21,659 nt of DNA from DATKZB01 sp035528235 (lineage in GTDB: Bacteria; Planctomycetota; Phycisphaerae; FEN-1346). The stretch lies in assembly GCA_035528235.1 (NCBI GenBank), contig DATKZB010000258.1:1-21659 (forward strand), read 5' to 3'. Below are positions 8,517 to 15,032 of the stretch, in pieces. The translations under genes and the position numbers were made by a program. Position 1 is the stretch's first letter. Each line of letters opens with the position of its first letter. The notes beneath the pieces are model-generated. The model did not search any database, had not been told where the DNA came from, and worked only from the letters and a program-made list of their open reading frames with translations.

Positions 8517-9368
8517 TCAGCGGCCGCTTCGCTTGGGTTTCCGTGCAGCGGCCTTGGGGCGTCCGGCCCGGGTCTTTTTCTTCGGCCTGGCCCGGGCAGG
8601 CTTCTTTCCGGCGACCTTGCGGGCCGGCGTTTTTTTTGCGGCGCCTTTCTTGCCGGCGGCGGGTTCCTTCGCCTTGGGGGGGGGCCGGCGTTTGGCCGGG
8701 GCCGCCGACGGGCAGGACTTGCGGAGCGGGCATTTGCCGCACAGCGGCGCGGCCACGAGGCACAACTCCTCGCCCAGCCGCCGGACGAGCCGGTGCACCT
8801 CGTAGGCCCGGTTCGACTTGACGGCCCGTTCGAGAAAGCCCTGCATCTCGGTCTCGGACTGGGCGCTCGGGTCGACGATGGCCAGCCGCCCCAGCACGCG
8901 GGCCACGTCGTTGTCGACCGGAAAGGCGTGGGCGCCCACGCCGTCGCGGGCGAGCGTGGCAGCCACGAAGGGCCGGACGTCCTCCATCTTCTCGAAGTAG
9001 GCCCGGGCCTGGACCTTGGCCATCGTCTCCAGGAAATCCCACACCATGCTGTTGTGCTGCTTGAACACCTGGTCCAGCAGGCGCGGGATGACGCGGGCCT
9101 TGTACCCGCTCCGCGGGAAATTGGCGCCGAGGACCTCGCGGATCTCGCGCGGCCGGCTGACCCTGAGGTCGTTCCAGTCGACGAAGTACTCGCGCAGCCG
9201 GTCCATGGCCTTCTCGACGGCGTCGGCCGTCGCCTCTTCGGCCAGGATGGTGCGCAGGGCGTACTCGACCGGAAGCGCGATGGGCACCTGCGGCTGGTCG
9301 CCGTACCGGCGTTTCAGCGCCAGGCGGATCCGTTCGAGGCGTTTGACCTTGTCGGTGAACGTGGGCAT
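8517..9368 (-). CDS. Endonuclease III-like FeS protein with histone-like tail; HhH degenerate
   Basis: A 283-residue member of the HhH-GPD DNA glycosylase superfamily. C203, C210, C213 and C219 form CX6CX2CX5C, exactly the endonuclease III 4Fe-4S loop. The catalytic Asp position is kept in FPVDNDV (Asp152). The preceding helix-hairpin-helix (LPGVGRKTA in E. coli Nth) is replaced by KMEDVRPFVA around 127-136: the GxG hairpin and the catalytic Lys appear to be missing, so lyase activity is doubtful and a non-base-excision or monofunctional role is possible. Residues 222-283 are a Lys/Arg/Ala/Pro tail like histone H1 or bacterial Hc1, probably binding DNA nonspecifically. GAGGA lies about 10 nt before ATG. 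It lies between element C and hisG. Confidence 0.85.
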   Translation of the reverse strand: MPTFTDKVKRLERIRLALKRRYGDQPQVPIALPVEYALRTILAEEATADAVEKAMDRLREYFVDWNDLRVSRPREIREVLGANFPRSGYKARVIPRLLDQVFKQHNSMVWDFLETMAKVQARAYFEKMEDVRPFVAATLARDGVGAHAFPVDNDVARVLGRLAIVDPSAQSETEMQGFLERAVKSNRAYEVHRLVRRLGEELCLVAAPLCGKCPLRKSCPSAAPAKRRPPPKAKEPAAGKKGAAKKTPARKVAGKKPARARPKKKTRAGRPKAAARKPKRSGR

Positions 9369-9397
9369 CGTACGCGTGTCCTCGAATACCTAGAGCG

Positions 9398-9519
9398 TTC
9401 TACAATTGCGTATTCACACTACCACTTGTGCGCGGTGGGTCTCCGTACCCACCGCGCCTACGTCCACGGGCCTTCCTTCGCGGCGGGTCAGGAGACCCGC
9501 CGCGCGGAAGGTTGTAGCA
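9398..9519. mobile_element. Paired-hairpin (REPIN/MITE-like) element C
   Basis: Bounded by CTACAA (9400-9405) and TTGTAG (9512-9517). Hairpin 1 has arms CGCGGTGGGT and ACCCACCGCG (9431-9440, 9447-9456) with loop CTCCGT. Hairpin 2 has arms CGCGGCGGGT and ACCCGCCGCG (9479-9488, 9495-9504) with loop CAGGAG. The layout matches elements A and B but the stem sequences differ, with pairing preserved. Its right end lies 2 nt from the rbfA stop codon, and it separates rbfA from the endonuclease III-like gene. Confidence 0.75.
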
Positions 9520-10002
9520 TTACGGCCCGTCGTCGGGCGGCTCGCCCGCGGCGTCATCGGGCCCGGCGTCCGCGACGGCGAGTTCCGGGTCGGCCGGCTC
9601 GACACCGCGGCGGATGCGGTCGGCCCGGGCGGCCTCGTCCTCGGCCCGGGCCTGGGCGATGACGGCGCTGATCGAGACGCTCTTCTTGATCGAGTCGTCC
9701 ACGTGAAACCGCAGAACCGGACAGAACTTCATCGCCAAGGCCTCGGCCACGCGTGCCTGGACGCGGCCGTGCGCGTGCCGGATGGCCTTCAGGCACACCG
9801 CCTGGGCCTTGGCGTCGCCCATGACGCTCACGCGGACGTCGGCCAGCCGCATGTCGGGCGAGACCTCCACCCCCGTGACGGTTACGAAGGCCATGCGGGG
9901 GTCGCTGAGTTCGATGACGAGCGTCCGGCTGACGACCTCTCGGATGAGGCTGGCAACGCGGCGTGTGCGTCGTCCGGGTTCTTTGCGCCGGTCTCGTCTC
10001 AT
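9520..10002 (-). CDS. rbfA: 30S ribosome-binding factor A
   Basis: RbfA binds the immature 30S subunit and helps mature the 5' end of 16S rRNA. The 160-residue protein has the RbfA start (RRTRRVASLIREVVSRTL), the conserved LSDPRMAFVTVTGVEVSPDMRLADVRVSV strand region of the KH-like fold, and LRFHVDDSIKKS near the end of the domain (about residue 118). Residues from about 125 on are a charged extension ending in an acidic Asp/Glu/Pro tail not found in E. coli RbfA. It lies downstream of infB and ylxP, the classic order. ATG 10002 has GAGG about 8 nt upstream, and element B ends about 20 nt before the start. Element C follows the stop. Confidence 0.94.
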   Translation of the reverse strand: MRRDRRKEPGRRTRRVASLIREVVSRTLVIELSDPRMAFVTVTGVEVSPDMRLADVRVSVMGDAKAQAVCLKAIRHAHGRVQARVAEALAMKFCPVLRFHVDDSIKKSVSISAVIAQARAEDEAARADRIRRGVEPADPELAVADAGPDDAAGEPPDDGP

Positions 10003-10017
10003 CCCTGCGACCTCGGC

Positions 10018-10143
10018 CTAATCCTACAGCGCCACGTCACCACTTCCTCCCGCCTGGCGGCCTTCCTAGGCCGCCAGGAACATGCGTCAGGCCCGCTCGC
10101 GGCGGCCGGGGAAGGCCGCCGCGCGGCAAGCGGTGTTGCAGGC
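10018..10143. mobile_element. Paired-hairpin (REPIN/MITE-like) element B
   Basis: The left end CCTAATCCTACA matches element A. Terminal repeats are CCTACAGCGC (10023-10032) and GTGTTGCAGG (10133-10142), imperfectly inverted. Hairpin 1 (10053-10062 with 10069-10078, loop TTCCTA) is identical to that of A. Hairpin 2 (10098-10107 with 10114-10123, loop GGGGAA) differs from A by one loop base. The 19-nt spacer is also near-identical to A. It fills the gap between ylxP and rbfA inside a co-directional cluster and ends next to the ylxP stop codon. Confidence 0.82.
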
Positions 10144-10425
10144 CTAAAGCAACTCGGTTTCATACTCGACCAGTTCGGCGCCGGCGGTGCGGCGGACCAG
10201 GTCGACCACCTTGGCCAGGACCTGGTCGGCAAAGCGTGCCTCGTTCGTCACGATGGCAACGCCCAGGACCGCCGTCTGTCGGCGATCGAGGGCGTCGACC
10301 TCGCTGACGGAGACGTTGAAGTCGTTGCGGATGCGTTCGCGGAGGCTCTTGACGACACGGCGTTTGTCCTTGAGGGAACTCGCCTCGCGGATGAGCAGCC
10401 GCATCTGGAGGACGCCCACAACCAT
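10144..10425 (-). CDS. ylxP: DUF503 family protein YlxP
   Basis: A 93-residue protein of the DUF503/YlxP family. It has VGVLQMRLLIREASSLKDKRRVVKSL, then NVSVSEVDALDRRQTAVLGVAIV, the usual family features. Genes of this family sit between infB and rbfA in many bacteria, as here, and the B. subtilis homologue is a small protein of poorly defined role linked to ribosome assembly; no reaction is known. I take the ATG at 10425 rather than the GTG one codon earlier, because GGAG is 7 nt before it. infB ends 47 nt upstream with a perfect 7-bp hairpin (10444-10462) in the gap. Confidence 0.92.
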   Translation of the reverse strand: MVVGVLQMRLLIREASSLKDKRRVVKSLRERIRNDFNVSVSEVDALDRRQTAVLGVAIVTNEARFADQVLAKVVDLVRRTAGAELVEYETELL

Positions 10426-10443
10426 CACCCGTCTCCGCCACCT

Positions 10444-10462
10444 GGGCGCCTACGCGGCGCCC
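10444..10462. repeat. Hairpin between infB and ylxP
   Basis: Arms GGGCGCC (10444-10450) and GGCGCCC (10456-10462) with loop TACGC. It lies just after the infB stop on the - strand and before the ylxP ribosome binding site. There is no T-tract, so it may be an mRNA processing or attenuation structure rather than a full terminator. Confidence 0.5.
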
Positions 10463-10472
10463 GCGCTGCCCG

Positions 10473-13376
10473 TTACAGCGTCCGCGCCACGGAGACCACG
10501 TCGAACGCCTCGAGCCGGTCGCCGACCTTGACGTCGTTGTAGCCGGCGATGTGGATGCCGCATTCCTGCCCGGACCGGACCTCGCGGACGTCATCCTTGA
10601 ACCGCTTGAGCGATCCGATGCGGCCGCTGTAGGCGACGACGCCGTCGCGGATGATGCGGAGCTTGGCGTTGCGGTTGATGACGCCGTCGGTCATGCGGCA
10701 GCCCGCGATGGTGCCGACGCGGCTGACCTTGAACGTCTCGAGCACTTCGCACTCGCCCAGGTGCCGTTCCTCCTCCTGGGGCGTCAGCAGGCCCTCGAGG
10801 GCCTTGCGGACGTCATCGGTAATGTTGTAGATGATATTGTACTGTCGGATCGAGACGCCTCGGGCCTCAGCCAGTATCCGGGCCGTCTGGTCCGGCACGG
10901 CGTTGAACCCGATGATGATGGCGTCGGAGGCGTCGGCCAGCAGGACGTCGCTCTCGTTGATGCCGCCGACACCCGCGTGGATGACGCGGACGCGGACCTC
11001 CGGGTGCTCGATCTTCGCCAGGTTCTCGCGGATGGCCTGGACGGAGCCCTGGACGTCGGCCTTGAGGATGACGTCCAGTTCCTTGACCTCGGCGGTGGTC
11101 ATCTGCTCGAAGACGGCCTCGAGGGTCCGCGGGCGGCGCTGTTCGGCCAGTTCGGTCTCGCGGTCATGGCGTTGGCGGTCCTCGGCCAGTTGCTTGGCCA
11201 GCGCAAAGTCGTCCAGAGCGTAGAACCGGTCTCCGGCCTCCGGCACTCCCGAGAGCCCGGCCACCCGCACGGGGATGGTGGGCCCGGCCTTGCGCATGCG
11301 TTTGCCGGTCTCGTCGGTCATGGCGCGAATCTTGCCGTAGGCCGTCCCGACCACGACGACGTTGCCGGTCTCGAGGGTCCCGCTCTGGACCAGGAAGGTG
11401 GCCATGGGTCCGAAGCCGTCAGCCATTTCGGCCTCGATGACGGTTCCGATGGCCGGCCGGTCCGGTCGGGCCTTCAGTTCGATCATTTCGGCTTCCAGCA
11501 AGAGCGATTCGAGCAGCTTGTCGACGTTCTGGCCGGTCACGGCCGAGGTCTCGACGCAGATGGTCTTGCCGCCCCATTCCTCGGTCAGCAGTTCGTACTG
11601 GGTCAGTTGCTGCTTGACCCGGTCGGGGCTGGCCTGGGGCAGGTCGCACTTGTTGAGGGCCACCACGATGGGCACGCCGGCGGCCTTGGCGTGGTTGATG
11701 GCCTCCTCGGTCTGGGGCATGATGCCGTCGTCGGCCGCGATGACCAGAACCACCACGTCGGTCACCTTGGCGCCGCGCGACCGCATGGCCGTGAAGGCCT
11801 CGTGTCCGGGCGTGTCGAGGAAGGTCACCCAGCGGTCGCCCGCCTTGACGCGGTACGCCCCGATGTGCTGCGTAATACCGCCGGCCTCGCCGTCGACGAC
11901 GCGCGTCTTGCGGATGTAGTCCATCAGCGACGTCTTGCCGTGGTCGACGTGGCCCATGAAGGTGACGATGGGCGAGCGCGGCAGGAGGGTCTCGGGGGGG
12001 TCCTGGCGCTGCTCGATCTCCTGGAGGACGTCGGCCGGCGCGTATCCGTGGCGGGCGATGAGTTCGATGTCGCGCGAGAGGGCCACGTCCAGGGCCTGTT
12101 CCTCCGTGAGGGTGTCGTTGATGGTGGCCAGGACGCCCTGCACCATCAGGTGCTTGATGATGTCGCTGGCCTTGACGCCGATGGCCGCCGACAGGTTCTT
12201 GACGGTGATAGGCACCTCGACGACGGCCGTGCGGGTCTCGCCGGGGACGTGGACTCCCCCCGCGGATCGCGGGGGCCTGGCCGCGACCGGCCGACCGGTT
12301 CGGCCGACGCGGACGCGTTCGCTGGCCAGGCTGGGCCTGCCCGTGCCCCCTTCGCCGAGGCCGGCCACGTCGTCGAGTTCCTCGCGTTTGCGGATGCGCT
12401 CGCGGCGACGGAAGGCCTGGGCGCGGCGGAGGCCCTCGGCCTCCTCGTCGGCGGCTTTCTTGACGTCTCCCCGCCGGCGTCCGCGGCGTGCGGCGGCGGG
12501 CGCTTCGGCCGTCTTCTCGGGCGGCAAGTCTTCGCCGGGGACGACCGGCCGGGCCCGGGGTTTCGACGGCCGGGCGGCCGGTTGCTTCTTCTTGGGCACG
12601 CCCACGCCGACGGCCTGGGGGTGCTCCGGCGGCGCCTCGGTCACCTTCTGGGGGTGCGCGAACGGCCTGGGCGCCAATTTCGGACGCGGCGCCAGTTTGG
12701 GTTTCGGCGCGAGTTTCGGGCCCGGGGGCCGGCGAAGGATGCGCCGCTCTCGCCTCTCGGCCGGGACCTCGGGCGCCTCGACCTCGGCGGGAGCCGCTTC
12801 GGCCCGGGCGGCCTCAACGGCCTCGACGACCTCGACGGTCTCGGCGGGCGGCGCGGCGGCGACCTCGGCGGGCGGCGCGGCGGCGACCTCGGCGGGGGCG
12901 GGGGCCTGTTCCTCGACGGCGGCGGCCGTAGCCGGTTCGGGCACCACTTCGGGCGGCGCCGCAGCCGGGACCTCGGTTTGGGCCACGGCGGCCTCGGCCC
13001 CGGGACCCCGAGCGGGCGGCTTCTGGCGGCCGGGCAGTTTGACACCCTCCGCCTTGGGCTTGGCCCGGCCCCGGCTCGGCAGCGAGATGACCCGCTGGCG
13101 GGCCTGGATCAACTGTTCCTCGGGCGACAACTCGGGCACGGCCGGCACGGGGGGCTTGGGGGGCTCGGCGACGGCCGCGGGGCCGGGTTCGGACTCCGGC
13201 TCGTCGGTGTCGTCGCCCAGAAACGCCGCCAGGCGCCGGCGGACCATGACCGCCTCGTCCTCGTCGACCGTGCTGGAGTGCGACGAGACATCGAGACCGG
13301 CCTCGCGGCAGATTTCGATGACCTCCTTATTGGGCATGTCGAACTCGCGGGAGAGTTCGTAGATACGTACCGACAC
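10473..13376 (-). CDS. infB: Translation initiation factor IF-2
   Basis: GTPase that brings initiator tRNA to the 30S subunit and promotes subunit joining. It is 967 residues, longer than E. coli (890). Residues 1-52 are an IF2 N-terminal subdomain (VRIYELSREFDMPNKEVI). Residues 57-370 are a low-complexity Ala/Pro/Glu then Arg/Lys-rich linker, including three PKLAP-type repeats and a 24-bp direct repeat. A second IF2_N-like domain follows (about 385-440, VKNLSAAIGVKASDIIKHLM). The G domain has GHVDHGKT (475-482), DTPGHEAF (from 521) and NKCD (575-578), with the usual beta-barrel, domain 3 and C-terminal tRNA-binding domains after it. The start codon is GTG with a strong AGGGAGGT 5 nt upstream. 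It begins 19 nt after nusA. Confidence 0.97.
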   Translation of the reverse strand: MSVRIYELSREFDMPNKEVIEICREAGLDVSSHSSTVDEDEAVMVRRRLAAFLGDDTDEPESEPGPAAVAEPPKPPVPAVPELSPEEQLIQARQRVISLPSRGRAKPKAEGVKLPGRQKPPARGPGAEAAVAQTEVPAAAPPEVVPEPATAAAVEEQAPAPAEVAAAPPAEVAAAPPAETVEVVEAVEAARAEAAPAEVEAPEVPAERRERRILRRPPGPKLAPKPKLAPRPKLAPRPFAHPQKVTEAPPEHPQAVGVGVPKKKQPAARPSKPRARPVVPGEDLPPEKTAEAPAAARRGRRRGDVKKAADEEAEGLRRAQAFRRRERIRKREELDDVAGLGEGGTGRPSLASERVRVGRTGRPVAARPPRSAGGVHVPGETRTAVVEVPITVKNLSAAIGVKASDIIKHLMVQGVLATINDTLTEEQALDVALSRDIELIARHGYAPADVLQEIEQRQDPPETLLPRSPIVTFMGHVDHGKTSLMDYIRKTRVVDGEAGGITQHIGAYRVKAGDRWVTFLDTPGHEAFTAMRSRGAKVTDVVVLVIAADDGIMPQTEEAINHAKAAGVPIVVALNKCDLPQASPDRVKQQLTQYELLTEEWGGKTICVETSAVTGQNVDKLLESLLLEAEMIELKARPDRPAIGTVIEAEMADGFGPMATFLVQSGTLETGNVVVVGTAYGKIRAMTDETGKRMRKAGPTIPVRVAGLSGVPEAGDRFYALDDFALAKQLAEDRQRHDRETELAEQRRPRTLEAVFEQMTTAEVKELDVILKADVQGSVQAIRENLAKIEHPEVRVRVIHAGVGGINESDVLLADASDAIIIGFNAVPDQTARILAEARGVSIRQYNIIYNITDDVRKALEGLLTPQEEERHLGECEVLETFKVSRVGTIAGCRMTDGVINRNAKLRIIRDGVVAYSGRIGSLKRFKDDVREVRSGQECGIHIAGYNDVKVGDRLEAFDVVSVARTL
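12257..12275. repeat. REP-type hairpin inside infB linker
   Basis: Perfect 8-bp arms CCCCCGCG and CGCGGGGG with loop GAT. The arms are those of the paired-hairpin element at 21544-21618, in reverse order. It falls in the disordered linker of IF-2 just before the second IF2_N domain, where it encodes PRSAG. Confidence 0.45.
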
Positions 13377-13381
13377 CGTTT

Positions 13382-13389
13382 ACCTCCCT
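13382..13389 (-). promoter_or_regulatory. Strong ribosome binding site for infB GTG start
   Basis: AGGGAGGT on the - strand, 5 nt before the GTG at 13376. It explains why a GTG start can serve a highly expressed gene. Confidence 0.65.
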
Positions 13390-13395
13390 GGACGA

Positions 13396-14880
13396 CTACG
13401 TTTGGGGCGTGGCGTCCGGCTCCTGCTCGTCGTCGCCGACGGCCTCCTCGGGTGCGTCGGCCGTCGTCTCGTCGGATTCCTGAGTCTCGGGCCGGGCCTC
13501 TTGGGCCGTCGGCGTCTGGGCGACGGCAGGCTCGGCGTCTTCGGATTCGGCCTCACCGGCCTCGGGCTGGTCGGCCCCGGCCGGCTCGGTCTGGTCGGCT
13601 TCGGTCGGTTCAGGCTGGTCGGCTTCGGTCCCATCCGATTCGGCCTGGGGCGTTTCGCCTTCGGCCGCTTCGGCCGCCTCAGCGGCTTCGGCGGCTTCGG
13701 CGACCCGCTGTACCTCGCGCTCGGCGGCACGGACCTCGAGTTCGGCCACGCGGGCCCCCACCTGGACGATGATCTGGCGGGCCCCTTCGGCGTCGACGCC
13801 GGCCAGGCGTGAGAGCGTCTCGAGGTCGACCTCGACCACGTCGGCCAGGCTGATGTACCCGGCGGCCATGAGATCGTTGGCCAGTTCGGGGCCGACGGTA
13901 TCGATGTCGGCCATCTGCTCCATGGCGGTGTTGCGCTGCTGGTCGTACTCGCCGGGGGTGAGGATGTCGATGTTCCATCCGCTGAGTCGTGCGGCCAAGC
14001 GGACGTTCTGGCCCTTTTTGCCGATGGCCAGGCTCAGTTGGTCCTCGGCCACCAGGACGGTAGCCCGGTTGATGTCGCGGTTGAGCAGGATCTCTTTGAC
14101 CTCGGCCGGTTTCAGGGCGTTGGCGATGAAGACCTGGGGCGACTCGTTGTATCGGACGATATCGATTTTCTCTCCGGCCACCTCCTCCACGATGTTCTTG
14201 ATGCGGCTGCCGCGAATGCCCACGCAAGCCCCGACGGCATCGACGCGGCTGTCGATGCTCAAGACGGCCACCTTGGTCCGGTGTCCGGGTTCGCGCGCGA
14301 GGGTCTCGATCTCGATGATGTGGTCGGCCACTTCCGGCACTTCGAGTTCGAACAGGCGGACGATGAGGTCCGGGTGGATGCGGCTCAGGACGATCTTGAC
14401 GTTGGCGCCGGCCTCGCGGACCTCGATGATGAGGGCCCGCATGCGGTCGCCGACGTGCAGGGACTCGCCGGGAATCTGTTCGCTACGTGGCAGGAAGCCT
14501 TCGCCGCGGCCGAGGCTGACGACGGCGTTGCCGTGGTCCATGCGGGTCACCTGGCCCGAGATGATGGTGCCGACCTGTCCGGCGTAATCCGCCATGAGGC
14601 TGGCGCGTTCGGCGTCGCGGATTTTCTGGATGATGACCTGCTTGGCGGTCTGGGCGGCAATGCGCCCCAGGACGGTCGGGTCGACGGGCTGCCCGCTCAG
14701 GGTGGCCTGGATTTCGCCCGAGGCGCGGTCGATGGAGACGACGGCCTCCTCGATCGCACCGAAGTGCTTCTTGGCCGCCGAGGCCAGCGCCGCCTCGATG
14801 CCCAGGAAGACCACCTCGGCGTCGATGTTCTTCTCGCGTCGAATCGCATCGACAATTCGGACCAGGTCGGCTCCGTTCAT
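13396..14880 (-). CDS. nusA: Transcription termination/antitermination factor NusA
   Basis: RNA polymerase-binding elongation factor controlling pausing, termination and antitermination. The 494 residues comprise an N-terminal polymerase-binding domain (1-100, starting MNGADLVRIVDAIRREKNI), an S1 domain (about 101-167), KH1 with VGIRGSRI (220-227), KH2 with AIGKKGQNVRLAARLSGW (285-302), and one helix-hairpin-helix repeat (about 322-385). From residue 390 a 105-residue tail is Ala/Glu/Asp/Pro/Gln-rich and strongly acidic, with degenerate EADQPEP repeats; it takes the place of the acidic repeats some NusA proteins carry. The ATG at 14880 is chosen because the conserved domain starts there; GGGGAG lies 11 nt upstream. 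A longer in-frame start at 14982 has no conserved residues. infB follows after 19 nt. rimP, normally just before nusA, is absent here. Confidence 0.96.
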   Translation of the reverse strand: MNGADLVRIVDAIRREKNIDAEVVFLGIEAALASAAKKHFGAIEEAVVSIDRASGEIQATLSGQPVDPTVLGRIAAQTAKQVIIQKIRDAERASLMADYAGQVGTIISGQVTRMDHGNAVVSLGRGEGFLPRSEQIPGESLHVGDRMRALIIEVREAGANVKIVLSRIHPDLIVRLFELEVPEVADHIIEIETLAREPGHRTKVAVLSIDSRVDAVGACVGIRGSRIKNIVEEVAGEKIDIVRYNESPQVFIANALKPAEVKEILLNRDINRATVLVAEDQLSLAIGKKGQNVRLAARLSGWNIDILTPGEYDQQRNTAMEQMADIDTVGPELANDLMAAGYISLADVVEVDLETLSRLAGVDAEGARQIIVQVGARVAELEVRAAEREVQRVAEAAEAAEAAEAAEGETPQAESDGTEADQPEPTEADQTEPAGADQPEAGEAESEDAEPAVAQTPTAQEARPETQESDETTADAPEEAVGDDEQEPDATPQT

Positions 14881-14953
14881 TCGCGTCGCAACTCCCCGTA
14901 ATGCCCTGCGGTTCCCGGTGTTTCCACGTTCGTCGTCCGAAGCCCAGGCCAAC

Positions 14954-14984
14954 AAAAAAGTGGGACCACGACCAGACCCCACTT
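14954..14984 (-). terminator. Intrinsic terminator between the ABC ATPase and nusA
   Basis: Read on the - strand: stem AAGTGGG, a 13-nt loop, CCCACTT, then a run giving six T in total. It lies 49 nt after the ABC ATPase stop and about 75 nt before the nusA start. It most likely ends the ABC transcript, but could equally be an attenuator in the nusA leader. Confidence 0.65.
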
Positions 14985-15032
14985 CGGCCGCCCTGGCCTG
15001 GAGCCGGGGGCGGCATCCGCACCGCGCCTGGG

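Noticed and set aside
5212..8805. Very long + strand open frame (1197 codons) opposite the TPR gene and hisG
   Set aside because: It is antisense to two well-supported genes, its residues are Gly/Val/Leu/Asp-biased as expected from reversed GC-rich codons, and no domain is recognisable.
10551..13772. 1073-codon + strand open frame opposite infB and nusA
   Set aside because: Shadow of IF-2 and NusA in high-GC DNA; no conserved motif and no ribosome binding site.
14881..14982. Upstream start for NusA at 14982
   Set aside because: It would translate through the intrinsic terminator and adds residues absent from the NusA family.
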